From Afipia sp. (GTDB taxonomy: Bacteria > Pseudomonadota > Alphaproteobacteria > Rhizobiales > Xanthobacteraceae): DNA of 64,000 nt. The DNA lies in contig JANQAK010000003.1 of NCBI GenBank assembly GCA_024707075.1, positions 806,001-870,000 on the forward strand, written 5' to 3'. The translations under genes and the position numbers were made by a program. This document shows, one piece after another, positions 20,288-29,573 of the stretch (its first letter is position 1; the number at the start of each line of letters is the position of its first letter). Under the pieces are notes generated by a model, which did no database searches, was not told the DNA's origin, and saw only the letters and a list, made by a program, of their open reading frames with translations.

Positions 20288-20841
20288 TCTTCCCGCAGTC
20301 TGCTCGCAAGGCCGGTCAATCCGCGATGCAGTGCCACCCGCACCGCGCCTTCGGTCATCGAAAGTTTCACTGCCGTCTCCTTGATCGACGCGCTATCGAC
20401 GGCAATCGATTGCAGCACGTCACGCTGCCGCTGGGGCAGCGTATTCAGGTGCGCGGCCACCTCGCTCGCGGGCAGGCTCTCCTCGGCCGGCTCTCCGGGC
20501 AACGTCTCCGCGAAATCGTCGATATTGACGAAGATCCGGCGGCCGCGGCGGCGCAGGGCGTCGATCAGCTTGTTGCGGGCGATCGCAAACAGCCACGGCG
20601 CAAAGGGGGCGTTCGCGTCCCAGGTATGCCGCTTCAGATGCACTGCGAACAAAATATCCTGCACGATGTCCTCGGATTGATCGACGGGCTGACCGGCCCG
20701 CGCCAGACCGCGCCGCGCCGCCGCTCTCAGGACCGGCGTGACGGCCTTGAGGAGGCGATGATATGCGGCGTTGTCCCCGGCATTGGCCGACCTCATCAGG
20801 TCGGTCCATTCGTCTTCACGTCCGCGCACGCGCGCTCCCAT
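20284..20841 (-). CDS. sigF: ECF sigma factor SigF
   Basis: This 185-residue sigma-70-family regulator has region 2 at about 14-85 (DQSEDIVQDILFAVHLKRHTW) and region 4 at about 118-175 (LPQRQRDVLQSIAVDSASIKE, then the helix-turn-helix TAVKLSMTEGAVRVALHR). ATG 20841 is used; an in-frame TTG sits one codon upstream. It is paired with nrsF, as in Caulobacter and Bradyrhizobium, where SigF controls a small oxidative/metal-stress regulon. A GTAAC-N16-CGAA promoter lies directly upstream (20850-20874), predicting autoregulation. The transcript would begin almost at the start codon, so the mRNA may be leaderless or the true start may be the internal ATG (…MRSANAGDN). Confidence 0.92.
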   Translation of the reverse strand: MGARVRGREDEWTDLMRSANAGDNAAYHRLLKAVTPVLRAAARRGLARAGQPVDQSEDIVQDILFAVHLKRHTWDANAPFAPWLFAIARNKLIDALRRRGRRIFVNIDDFAETLPGEPAEESLPASEVAAHLNTLPQRQRDVLQSIAVDSASIKETAVKLSMTEGAVRVALHRGLTGLASRLREE

Positions 20842-20849
20842 CAAGGCAA

Positions 20850-20874
20850 TTCGTTCCTGTTCCTAAAGTGTTAC
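20850..20874 (-). promoter_or_regulatory. Putative SigF-dependent promoter of sigF-nrsF
   Basis: On the minus strand GTAAC is followed after exactly 16 bases by CGAA, close to the GTAACC-N16-CGAA type described for Caulobacter SigF. It lies directly upstream of sigF, consistent with autoregulation. The predicted transcription start, some 6-8 bases after CGAA, falls at about the sigF start codon. Confidence 0.6.
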
Positions 20875-21049
20875 GGGCGAAAATTGCAATCACGCAATCG
20901 TGAACATGGACATCCGGTCGCCCGGAGAACCTCCCGCTCCTGGCCTTTATTACGGCAAAGGTACGCAAGATTCCCTTTTTCCGCCGTCCTGTGGCCATTT
21001 CGCACCGGTCTGTTCCCCCTGCTGGTGGCTTTGGCAAAGGGGAAATGCC

Positions 21050-21754
21050 ATGCGGGCAAGGAAAGCAGGCTTGGCGGCATTGATCGCTGTCACCGGAATC
21101 TGGATGAGCGTCGCCGGGGAGCCGGCCATAGCGGCGGCCAAATCCGCGGCGAAGAAAGAGACCAAAACCAGCGTAGCGGCCGCCGACCGGCCGATGGTCC
21201 TGTCGAAATTCAAGAAGCAGCGGCGCGCTCACACTGCCAGGAAATCCCGAACGGCTCAGGCAAGCCACCTGAAAAAATCCGCATCGAAAGCATCGTCCAA
21301 AGCCGTCGCGGAGAAGACCGCTGCGAAGGACCTCGCAGCCATATCTCCCAAACCGGACAAATCCTCCAGACCCCAGTTGCCGCCTGAAGTGGCGAATGCC
21401 CGCGCGGAGGCCTTGGCGAATGATGAGGCGCGGAATATCGCCGCCCTCGACAGCACCAACGTATCCTCCGTGAATGGCGTCATGGTCGCCGCAGCGGAGC
21501 AGCAGGGGGATGCCAACGCGCCCGTGGACAACGCGGATGTTGCGCAGGATGCCCCACCGGCGGCCCCGGTCGCAGCGGCACCGCCGCCTGCCCCAAGCGG
21601 CAAGATTATCCGGGCTGTGTCGTCGGGAGAAAAGCCTGTCTTTAAAAGCGACGATAGCGACCCGTGGAGCAAGACCTCGCTGATCGGCAAGATTTTCATC
21701 GCCTTCGGCAGCCTGCTGACGCTGGCTTCAGCCGCGCGCCTGCTGATCGCCTGA
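21050..21754 (+). CDS. Exported Lys/Ala-rich protein with C-terminal membrane helix, unknown function
   Basis: I do not recognise this protein. ATG 21050 has AAAGGGGA upstream and gives 234 residues beginning with a signal-like segment (MRARKAGLAALIAVTGIW…AIAAA). The frame is open further upstream, but without a signal or Shine-Dalgarno. Residues 30-115 are Lys/Ala/Ser-rich and very basic (histone- or DNA-binding-like composition); 115-195 are Ala/Pro-rich; and the C terminus has a hydrophobic helix (LIGKIFIAFGSLLTLASAARLL). A basic exported protein anchored at its end could bind the envelope or polyanions. It is divergent from sigF and could share its regulation. A strong hairpin follows the stop. 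Confidence 0.7.
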   Translation: MRARKAGLAALIAVTGIWMSVAGEPAIAAAKSAAKKETKTSVAAADRPMVLSKFKKQRRAHTARKSRTAQASHLKKSASKASSKAVAEKTAAKDLAAISPKPDKSSRPQLPPEVANARAEALANDEARNIAALDSTNVSSVNGVMVAAAEQQGDANAPVDNADVAQDAPPAAPVAAAPPPAPSGKIIRAVSSGEKPVFKSDDSDPWSKTSLIGKIFIAFGSLLTLASAARLLIA

Positions 21755-21777
21755 CGCAAACACCGTCTGCATCAGAT

Positions 21778-21814
21778 GCAAATGCCGGTCTGCAACACGC
21801 AGACCGGCATTTGC
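21778..21814. terminator. 16-bp perfect hairpin (terminator-like, no T-run)
   Basis: Arms 21778-21793 and 21799-21814 are perfectly complementary around a 5-base loop. It lies 24 bases past the stop of the basic exported protein and well before the enoyl-CoA hydratase start. No T-tract follows, so it may stabilise the 3' end of the mRNA or terminate without the canonical U-run. Confidence 0.6.
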
Positions 21815-21937
21815 GTTCGGCGTTCGAGGACCAGCCCTGACATTGCCGGTCTTGCGGAGCGACGCCCCGGAAGGCAGATTGCGGCCAACGGCGCGGCCAG
21901 CAGGCGCGCTTCCGTAATTCTCATTCAGGGGCGAAAC

Positions 21938-22717
21938 ATGACGGCATTTGAACACATCATCGTGGAGAGCAAGGGCGCGGTCGGCATCGTGCAGATCAAC
22001 CGGCCGAAGATTCTCAACGCCCTCTCCTTCGACGTGTTCAGCGAGATCGCGGCAGCCATCGACGATCTCGAGGACGACGAAGCCATCGGCTGCATCGTCA
22101 TCACCGGCAACGAGAAGGCATTTGCCGCCGGCGCCGACATCAAGGAAATGCAGCCGAAGCAGTTCATCGACATGTTCAGCCAGGACTTCATGGACATCGG
22201 CGGCGATCGTGTCACCACCTGCAAGAAGCCGACCATCGCCGCGGTCAGCGGCTATGCGCTGGGCGGCGGCTGCGAGCTTGCCATGATGTGCGACATCATC
22301 ATCGCGTCCGATACCGCCAAATTCGGCCAGCCCGAGATCACGCTCGGCACCATTCCCGGTCTCGGCGGCACGCAGCGGCTGACGCGCGCGGTCGGCAAGT
22401 CCAAGGCCATGGACCTGTGCCTGACCGGCCGCATGATGGATGCGGCGGAAGCCGAGCGCTCCGGACTGGTGAGCCGGGTCTTTCCGGCCGACAAGCTGAT
22501 GGAAGAGGTGCTTGCGATCGCCACCAAGATCGCGGCGATGTCGCAACCGGTCGCCGCGATGGCCAAGAGCGCCGTCAACCGCGCGCTGGAAACGACGCTC
22601 GCCGAGGGCATGAATGTCGAAGGCGACCTGTTCCATGCGACCTTTGCGCTGGAAGATCGCTCCGAGGGCATGGCCGCCTTCATCGAGAAGCGGAAGCCGA
22701 ACTTCAAGAACCGCTAA
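21938..22717 (+). CDS. Enoyl-CoA hydratase
   Basis: This cytosolic crotonase-fold enzyme hydrates trans-2-enoyl-CoA to 3-hydroxyacyl-CoA in beta-oxidation or related degradation. ATG 21938 gives 259 residues, the usual length. The oxyanion-hole segment [11 protein letters not shown] (61-71) and [11 protein letters not shown] (105-115) are present. Both catalytic glutamates are visible: Glu113 in GGGCELA and Glu133 in QPEITLG, which favours true hydratase activity over isomerase or hydrolase relatives. GLGGTQRL and the C-terminal FIEKRKPNF segment are standard. It is monocistronic, flanked by a hairpin upstream and a palindromic repeat downstream. Confidence 0.93.
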   Translation: MTAFEHIIVESKGAVGIVQINRPKILNALSFDVFSEIAAAIDDLEDDEAIGCIVITGNEKAFAAGADIKEMQPKQFIDMFSQDFMDIGGDRVTTCKKPTIAAVSGYALGGGCELAMMCDIIIASDTAKFGQPEITLGTIPGLGGTQRLTRAVGKSKAMDLCLTGRMMDAAEAERSGLVSRVFPADKLMEEVLAIATKIAAMSQPVAAMAKSAVNRALETTLAEGMNVEGDLFHATFALEDRSEGMAAFIEKRKPNFKNR

Positions 22718-22736
22718 AGGTCGATCTATCATGTTC

Positions 22737-22841
22737 GTCATTCCGGGACGCGCTCTTGCGCGGACCCGGAATCCAGATGAGAGAAAAACGGACTTCGTCT
22801 GGATTCCGGGCTCGCTCGCTACGTTCGCGCCCCGGAATGAC
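22737..22841. repeat. Intergenic nested palindromic repeat (CCGGAAT family)
   Basis: There are two nested inverted repeats: an outer pair of 11 bp (22737-22747 with 22831-22841, GTCATTCCGGG/CCCGGAATGAC) and an inner pair of 13 bp (22765-22777 with 22798-22810, CCCGGAATCCAGA and complement). Arms of the outer pair can also pair with the inner ones, giving a two-stem fold. This is the look of dispersed palindromic elements common in Bradyrhizobium relatives. It sits between two convergent stops, where it may terminate transcription from both sides. Confidence 0.8.
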
Positions 22842-22848
22842 AAATGAA

Positions 22849-24699
22849 TTAAGGGCTGCGCGCGAGCGCGGCACTGACCAGCACCCGATAAAGCCGGTCC
22901 GAGAACGATGTCGGACGGTCGAGTTGCATGCGCGCGAGGCCCGCCACTGTGTCCGCATCCGGCGGGCCGGCGCACAGTCCGTCCCATGCCAGCCCGAGCA
23001 GATCGAACGGGTTGGCGGATGCCTCCTTGAGACTCTGCAACGCGGGAATCAGCCGCTGTTCAACGCCGGTGAAATCGCTGCCGAACGGAAATGCGGGCAA
23101 TACCCCCGCATTGCGCGACGGCTTCAGCGCGGCCACGATGCGATCCGGAAAATTGTCGCGATGGGCGGCGGGAATCTCGTAGCCCTTCGGCAGCTTGCCC
23201 GCATCCTTGGCCTGCCGCATCAACTCGTTTTGAAAACGTGAATCCGCCACCGACAGCATCGATCCGATCACGTCCGCATCCGACTGGCCGCGCAGATCGG
23301 CCACGCCGTACTCGGTGACAATCACATCGCGCAGATGGCGCGGGATCGTGGTGTGGCCATAAGACCAGCGGATGTTCGACACGGCCTTTTTTCCAGCGCC
23401 GCGCGTGGACTCGAGCGTCAGGATCGAGCGCGCGCCCTCCAGCGCAAACGCCTGCGCCACGAAATTGTACTGCCCACCGACGCCACTGATGACCTGCCCA
23501 TTGTCGAGACCATCGGAGATAACCGCCCCCATCAGCGTCGCCATCATCGCGTTGTTGACGAACCGCGCATCCACGCGCGCTCGCCGTTTGGCGTCCTCGC
23601 CGCCATAGAGCTGGTTGGTGAAGGATACCGGCATCATCTGGATGCGGCCGATTTGCTCGGGAGTCATATCGCGCAGTGCGCGGTAGAACGATTTTGGCCC
23701 GAGAAAAAACGCCGCATGTAAAAATGCACCGTCGACCTCTCGCTTCACGACACCGGCCTCGATCAGGGCGAGAAATGCCTCGAAGAACATTTCGCTGACG
23801 CCATAGAGTCCGGTCGTGAATGGCCCCGTTTCACGCGGAGCCTGCCCCCGCGCCAGCCGTGACATGATTTCGCGATAGGCCGCCCCGTCGCGATGGCGAA
23901 GAATCAGGCTTTGCGCCAGCGCGTCGCCGACCTGCCCAATGCCAATTTGCAGCGTGCCGCCATCGCGCACGAGGCCAGCGGAATGCAGCCCGATGGCATA
24001 CTTCGTGTCCGAGACCGGCTCCGACGGCGGCGCGAACAGCGGAAAATCCGTCTCCGGACTGTCGAGCACCGCATGGAATTCGTCGGCGGCGAGATCGCCC
24101 TGCCCCGGCATGAACGGCAGTTCCGAATTGACTTGCGCCACCATCCTGAACCCGATGCGGCCTTCATCGCGGGCGCGCATCAGATCGAGCGTCAGGTCAG
24201 TGTTGCTGCTGAGACTGTAGCGCGTCTCGCCATCGACGACGCGCTTGGCCACAAGCTGCGCGATCACGTTGACGCCGCGCGTCAGCAGATACGACGACGC
24301 ATGGGTGTAGTTCGCCGCGATATAGTGCTGCTGCGCATAGGCGTTGCCGAGCCATTTGCCGGCAAGGAAGAAGAATTCGATGACTTCGATATTCGGCGGC
24401 AGCGTCTTGCCGTGCAGCGCCTTGGCATATTCAAGGTCCGGATAGCCGCCGAACAGCCGCTCGATCACGGGGCCGATAAAGCGCCGCTCAAGGTCGGCGG
24501 ACGGCGTGGGCTTCTCCAGCGTGAGAGCCGTGAAAATCGTCAGTTGGATCGAGCGATCGCTGACCGCGCGCCGGAACAGGGCATTGATGATGTGGTTGGC
24601 CTTGCCGAGCCCCAGCGGCAGACCCACCACCAGCCTCGTTCCGACCTCGCGGATAATGTCGTCCGCGATTGCCTCTGGATCGGAAAAGAGTCTGGGCAT
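22849..24699 (-). CDS. Acetyl-CoA hydrolase/CoA-transferase family protein
   Basis: This 616-residue protein of the acetyl-CoA hydrolase/transferase (cat1/4-hydroxybutyrate CoA-transferase-like) family has the N-terminal half with the GLPLGLGKANHI segment and the C-terminal AcetylCoA_hyd_C domain with the typical SGVGGQYNFVAQA and VTEYGVADLRGQS motifs. Members move CoA between short acyl groups or hydrolyse acyl-CoA through a glutamyl-CoA intermediate. The length exceeds the usual 420-500 residues and matches the long alphaproteobacterial subgroup. It is encoded convergently with the enoyl-CoA hydratase and divergently (287 bp) from the TolC-like gene. The physiological acyl substrate cannot be deduced. 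Confidence 0.85.
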   Translation of the reverse strand: MPRLFSDPEAIADDIIREVGTRLVVGLPLGLGKANHIINALFRRAVSDRSIQLTIFTALTLEKPTPSADLERRFIGPVIERLFGGYPDLEYAKALHGKTLPPNIEVIEFFFLAGKWLGNAYAQQHYIAANYTHASSYLLTRGVNVIAQLVAKRVVDGETRYSLSSNTDLTLDLMRARDEGRIGFRMVAQVNSELPFMPGQGDLAADEFHAVLDSPETDFPLFAPPSEPVSDTKYAIGLHSAGLVRDGGTLQIGIGQVGDALAQSLILRHRDGAAYREIMSRLARGQAPRETGPFTTGLYGVSEMFFEAFLALIEAGVVKREVDGAFLHAAFFLGPKSFYRALRDMTPEQIGRIQMMPVSFTNQLYGGEDAKRRARVDARFVNNAMMATLMGAVISDGLDNGQVISGVGGQYNFVAQAFALEGARSILTLESTRGAGKKAVSNIRWSYGHTTIPRHLRDVIVTEYGVADLRGQSDADVIGSMLSVADSRFQNELMRQAKDAGKLPKGYEIPAAHRDNFPDRIVAALKPSRNAGVLPAFPFGSDFTGVEQRLIPALQSLKEASANPFDLLGLAWDGLCAGPPDADTVAGLARMQLDRPTSFSDRLYRVLVSAALARSP

Positions 24700-24986
24700 C
24701 GAATGTCTGCTGATCCACCGGGCCGGAGGGGCGCAAGGAAGGCGCGGCAGCTTGCTTCCGATTGGGTCCGCTCGCCCATAATTTCACCAGAAGGTGTTGA
24801 ACGGTCAAGCAAATACAGCCCCAGCCGGTAAACATAGCGGTGCACATTGTCACAGTTGCCGATTTTCTGTGGTGTAAGGTTTGCCCGCGTCAACATCCCC
24901 CTCTAAACAGTGTACGAATGAAGCGTGCTGGTTCCGGATTGATACAATCCCAACCGCGACTGTGATCTGGATTGTTACGGGAAACG

Positions 24987-26393
24987 ATGGCTCGGCGTGC
25001 TTCAGGATTTGGCGGCGTTGGCTGGCGCTTTGGTGTGTCGAGCGCAGCTATCGGCGCTGCACTGTTCGCTCTTCCGGCTCACGCCGAAACGCTGAACGAG
25101 GCCCTCGCCCGCGCCTATCAGTCCAACCCGCAGCTCAACGCCACGCGCGCGCAGCAGCGGGCGACGGACGAGAACGTGCCGCAAGCGCTGGCGGGCTACC
25201 GTCCACAAATCGTCGCGAGCCTGAGCGCTGGATTGCAACCGGTTCGCAACCTGCTTCCCGATAATACCATCCAGACCGCGACCCTGAAGCCGTGGACCAT
25301 CGGCGTAACCGTCACGCAAAACCTGTTCAACGGCTTCAAGACCACCAACAGCGTCCGGGTCGCGGAATTCCAGGTGCTGTCGGGCCGTGAGGCCTTGCGC
25401 AACACCGGCCAGGGCGTGCTGCTCGATGCGGTGACCGCCTACATGAACGTCATCGCCAACCGGGCGCTGGTGGAAACCCAGCGCGGCAACGTCGCGTTCC
25501 TGCGCGAGACGCTGGGCATCACGAAAAAGCGCCTCGACGCCGGCGACGTGACGCCGACCGACACCGCACAGGCGGATGCGCGGCTGAGCCGCGGCCTCGC
25601 CGACCTGAACGCCGCCGAAGTCGCGCTCGAGACCAGCCGCGCGATCTACGCGCAGGTGATCGGCGATGCGCCCGGCAACCTCGCGGCAGCGCAGACCGTC
25701 GACCGCTTCGTGCCGCGCAGCCGTCAGGAAGCCATCGACACCTCGATCCGCGAAAATCCCGCGGTCATTGCAGCGACCTACGACGTCGATGTCGCCACCA
25801 CCACCATCAGCGTCGCCGAAAGCAGCCTGCTGCCGCAGGTCAACGTGCAGGGCAACGTCAACCGCGCCGCCGACAGCGATCCCAATCTCGGCACCAAGCG
25901 CGCGGATCAGGCGTCCGTGGTCGGCGCGCTGACTTTGCCGATCTACGACGGCGGCACCGCCGCATCGCAGACACGGCAGGCAAAGGAAACCGCCGTGCAA
26001 AGCCGGCTCGTGCTGGAACAGGTCCGGAATCAGGCGCGCACCGCGGCGATCAGCGCATGGATCAGCAGTGAAGGCACCAAGGTCGCATTGGCCGCCGCCG
26101 AGGCCGAGGTGAAGTCCGCCAACATCGCGTTGCAGGGCGTGCGGCGCGAGGCGCAGGCCGGCCAGCGCACCACCATCGATGTGCTCAACTCGCAGCAGGA
26201 TCTCACCGCCGCGCGGTCACGCCAGATTCTGGCGCAGCGCGACCGCGTGATCGCGTCCTACACGCTGCTCAGCGCCATCGGCCGCCTCGACGTCAAGACG
26301 CTTGGACTCAACACGCCCGATTACCTGCCCGAGGTTCACTATCACCAGGTGCGCGACGCCTGGCACGGCGTGCGCACGCCAACGGGACGCTAA
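24987..26393 (+). CDS. TolC-family outer-membrane efflux/secretion protein
   Basis: ATG 24987 gives 468 residues with a signal peptide (about 1-36, ending LPAHA-ET). Two outer-membrane-efflux-protein repeats follow, with the long coiled helices of the periplasmic tunnel (ETLNEALARAYQSNPQLNATR; the second around residue 250). It would form the trimeric exit duct for a type I secretion system or tripartite pump. The typical C-terminal segment (ALGRLDVKTLGLN-like, here AIGRLDVKTLG) is that of the type I secretion subgroup. It converges on the heavy-metal RND gene with a 4-bp overlap of the ends, so it is not in the pump operon, although it may still serve it. Confidence 0.92.
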   Translation: MARRASGFGGVGWRFGVSSAAIGAALFALPAHAETLNEALARAYQSNPQLNATRAQQRATDENVPQALAGYRPQIVASLSAGLQPVRNLLPDNTIQTATLKPWTIGVTVTQNLFNGFKTTNSVRVAEFQVLSGREALRNTGQGVLLDAVTAYMNVIANRALVETQRGNVAFLRETLGITKKRLDAGDVTPTDTAQADARLSRGLADLNAAEVALETSRAIYAQVIGDAPGNLAAAQTVDRFVPRSRQEAIDTSIRENPAVIAATYDVDVATTTISVAESSLLPQVNVQGNVNRAADSDPNLGTKRADQASVVGALTLPIYDGGTAASQTRQAKETAVQSRLVLEQVRNQARTAAISAWISSEGTKVALAAAEAEVKSANIALQGVRREAQAGQRTTIDVLNSQQDLTAARSRQILAQRDRVIASYTLLSAIGRLDVKTLGLNTPDYLPEVHYHQVRDAWHGVRTPTGR

Positions 26394-29300
26394 CTCGCGG
26401 CGACCCGGCGCGAGAAGATCGAGATCAGCACCGGCAGCGTGACAAGAATCACGAGCGGCGCGAGCATCATGCCGGTCACCACCACCACCGCCAACGGCTT
26501 TTGCACCTGCGATCCGATGCCCGACGACATCGCCGCCGGCAGCAACCCGATGCCCGCCACAACGCATGTCATCAGCACCGGCCTCAACTGCAATTCGCCA
26601 GTGCGGATCACCGCCCTGATGCGATCGTAGCCTTCGTCGATCAACTGATTGTACTGCGACAGGATGATGATGCCGTCCATCACCGCGATGCCGAACAGCG
26701 CGATGAAGCCGATCGCCGCCGAAACGCTGAACGGAATGCCGCTGAGCAGAAGCCCCAGCACGCCACCGAGCACCGCCATCGGGATCACGCTCATCGCCAG
26801 CAGCGTGTCCACCATCGAGCCGAAGTTGAACCACAGCAGCACGCCGATCAGCGCGAGGCTGATCGGCACCACGATGGAGAGCCGCCGGATCGCATCCTGA
26901 AGATTGCCGAACTCGCCGACCCACTCCATATGCGAGCCCGGCGGAAGCTGCACCTGTTCCGCGACCTTGTCCTGCGCTTCCTTGATCGCGCCGCCGAGAT
27001 CGCGCTCGCGCACCGAGAACTTGATCGGGAGATAGCGCTCCTGCTGCTCGCGGTAGATGTAGGCCGCGCCGGACACCAACTTGATGGACGCCACTTCGCT
27101 CAACGGGATCTGGGTGATTCCGTTCGGCCCCTGCGCGCCGATCCGCAGATTGTGAATGGCCTCCGCGCTCTTGCGATATTCCGGCGCAAGGCGAACGATG
27201 ATCGGAAAATGCCGGTCGCTGCCGGGTTCGTAAAGATCGCCCGCGCTGTCGCCGCCGATGGCGACGCGGATGGTCGCGTTGATGTCACCCGGGGCAAGGC
27301 CGTAACGCGCCGCCCGCGCGCGGTCGATGTCGATCTGGATCGTCGGCTGGCCGAGCGACGTGAACACCGACAGGTCCGTGACACCCTTGACCGTCGACAG
27401 CACCGACTTGATCTTGTTCGCCGTGTTGGTCAGTTCGACCAGATCGTTGCCATAGAGTTTGATCGAATTCTCGCCCTTCACGCCGGACACCGCTTCGGCG
27501 ACGTTGTCCTGCAAATACTGCGAGAAGTTGAACTCGACGCCGGGAAATCTCTTTTGCAATTGCGCCAGCAGTTCGCTGGTGACTTCATCCTTGTCCCGCG
27601 AACCAGGCCATTCGCTCACCGGCTTCAGCGGCGCGAAGAACTCCGCATTGAACAGCCCCGCCGCGTCGGTGCCATCGTCGGGGCGACCGTGCTGCGACAC
27701 CACCGATTCCACTTCCGGCCGGGCGCGGATCACCTTGCGCATCTCGTTGACGTAGGAATTGCCCTCTTCCAGCGAGATGGTCGGCGGCAGCGTGGCGCGA
27801 ATCCACAGGTTGCCTTCTTCCAGCTTGGGCAGGAATTCGAGACCCAACAGACGCACCGCGATAAACGTCAGAAGAACAAGCCCGCCGGCGACCGCCATCA
27901 CGATCCGCCGGTTGCCGACCGCCCATCGCAGCAGCGGCATATAAGCCGCGTGCAGCCATTGCATGATCCGGGTTTCGGTCTCCTGCATATGCACCGGAAG
28001 GATGATCGCGCTCAGCGCCGGTGTGACCGTGAAGGTCGCGAGTAACCCGCCCGCCAGCGCGTAGGCATAGGTCTTCGCCATCGGCCCGAAGATGTGGCCT
28101 TCGACGCCGCTCAGGGTGAACAGCGGCAGGAACGCGGCAATGATGATCGCGGCGGCAAAGAAGATCGAGCGTGAGACGTCAGCGGCGGCACTGAGAATGG
28201 CGTGGGTCTTCATGCCCATCAGCGTTTCAGGCGAAATCGCGCTCTGTTCGGATGGCGACAGTTCGGTGGTCTGCGACAACCGCCGGAAGATTGCCTCCAC
28301 CATGATGACGGTGCCGTCGACGATCAGGCCGAAATCGATGGCGCCGACCGACAGCAGGTTGGCGGATTCGCCACGCAGCACCAGAATGATGACCGCGAAG
28401 AACAGCGCGAACGGAATGGTGGCGCCGACGATGACCGCGCTGCGCAGGTCGCCGAGGAACAGCCATTGCAGCAGCACGATCAGCAGAATGCCGATCACCA
28501 TGTTGTGCAGCACCGTATGCGTCGTGGTGTCGATCAGGTCCTTTCGGTCGTAGATGCGCTCGATCCGCACGCCCGGCGGCAGGATGCTCGACCTGTTGAT
28601 CGACTGCACGAGCTGCTCGACCCGCGCGATGGTGGGCGAACTCTGCTCGCCGCGGCGCATCAGCACGATGCCCTGAACGATGTCGTCGTCCATGTTCATG
28701 CCGGCGATCCCGAGCCGCGGCTTCTCGCCCACGGTGACGGTTGCGACATCCCGCACCAGCACCGGATTGCCGCCGCTCTGCGAGATCATCGTGGTGGCAA
28801 GATCGTCGATCGAGCGGATCAGTCCGACACCGCGCACTACGGCGGACTGCGCGCCGATGTTCACCGTGTTGCCGCCGACGTTGATGTTGGCGTTGCCGAC
28901 CGCCTGCAACAGTTGCGGCAACGTCAGGCCGTAGGCGATCAGCTTGTTGAAATCGACCTGAAGCTCGTAGGTCTTGGTCTTGCCGCCCCATCCCGTCACG
29001 TCGATCACGCCCGGCACGGCGCGGAAGCGGCGTTGCAGCACCCAGTCCTGCAACGTCTTCAGGTCGAGCACGCTGTAGTTCGGCGGCCCCACCAGCCGAT
29101 AGCGAAAGATTTCACCGATGGGGCTGAGCGGCGAAATCTGCGGCTGCACGCTGCCGGGCAGCGGACTCAACTGCGAAAGGCGATTGAGCACCTGCTGCAA
29201 GGCCTGATCGTAGGTGTAATCGAAGGAGAACTGGAGTTTGACGTCGGAGAGGCCGTAGAGCGAAATGGTGCGGATGGTGTTGAGGTTCTTCAGGCCCGCA

Positions 29301-29515
29301 ACCTGCGTCTCGATCGGAATCGTGATGTACCGCTCGATCTCCTCCGCCGACAGACCGGGACTTTGCGTCACGATGTCGACCATCGGCGGCGTCGGATCGG
29401 GATAGGCCTCGATGTTGAGCTGCTGAAAGGCGATGACGCCGCCGACAAGAGTGATGGCGAACAGCACCACCATGAGAAAGCGGCGGTTGACGGCGAGAGC
29501 GACGAGACGATCCAT
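26390..29515 (-). CDS. Heavy-metal efflux RND pump subunit (CusA/CzcA family)
   Basis: This 1041-residue inner-membrane proton-driven exporter has the RND layout: helix 1 at 13-31, a large periplasmic loop, six helices, a second loop and five further helices. The helix-4 region reads GAIDFGLIVDGTVIMVE, the Asp/Glu pattern characteristic of HME-type (cation) RND pumps rather than drug pumps. It would expel Cu/Ag or Co/Zn/Cd-type cations from periplasm or cytosol; methionine pairs that would mark Cu/Ag relays cannot be assigned safely by eye. The periplasmic adaptor gene lies 58 bp upstream on the same strand, forming a BA operon. The outer-membrane partner is not in the operon. Confidence 0.92.
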   Translation of the reverse strand: MDRLVALAVNRRFLMVVLFAITLVGGVIAFQQLNIEAYPDPTPPMVDIVTQSPGLSAEEIERYITIPIETQVAGLKNLNTIRTISLYGLSDVKLQFSFDYTYDQALQQVLNRLSQLSPLPGSVQPQISPLSPIGEIFRYRLVGPPNYSVLDLKTLQDWVLQRRFRAVPGVIDVTGWGGKTKTYELQVDFNKLIAYGLTLPQLLQAVGNANINVGGNTVNIGAQSAVVRGVGLIRSIDDLATTMISQSGGNPVLVRDVATVTVGEKPRLGIAGMNMDDDIVQGIVLMRRGEQSSPTIARVEQLVQSINRSSILPPGVRIERIYDRKDLIDTTTHTVLHNMVIGILLIVLLQWLFLGDLRSAVIVGATIPFALFFAVIILVLRGESANLLSVGAIDFGLIVDGTVIMVEAIFRRLSQTTELSPSEQSAISPETLMGMKTHAILSAAADVSRSIFFAAAIIIAAFLPLFTLSGVEGHIFGPMAKTYAYALAGGLLATFTVTPALSAIILPVHMQETETRIMQWLHAAYMPLLRWAVGNRRIVMAVAGGLVLLTFIAVRLLGLEFLPKLEEGNLWIRATLPPTISLEEGNSYVNEMRKVIRARPEVESVVSQHGRPDDGTDAAGLFNAEFFAPLKPVSEWPGSRDKDEVTSELLAQLQKRFPGVEFNFSQYLQDNVAEAVSGVKGENSIKLYGNDLVELTNTANKIKSVLSTVKGVTDLSVFTSLGQPTIQIDIDRARAARYGLAPGDINATIRVAIGGDSAGDLYEPGSDRHFPIIVRLAPEYRKSAEAIHNLRIGAQGPNGITQIPLSEVASIKLVSGAAYIYREQQERYLPIKFSVRERDLGGAIKEAQDKVAEQVQLPPGSHMEWVGEFGNLQDAIRRLSIVVPISLALIGVLLWFNFGSMVDTLLAMSVIPMAVLGGVLGLLLSGIPFSVSAAIGFIALFGIAVMDGIIILSQYNQLIDEGYDRIRAVIRTGELQLRPVLMTCVVAGIGLLPAAMSSGIGSQVQKPLAVVVVTGMMLAPLVILVTLPVLISIFSRRVAAS

Positions 29516-29573
29516 CGAGACCGGGTCTTTCAGAAAGAGCTAAATCTCGGGATCGGGAGAGACACGGCGCGCA

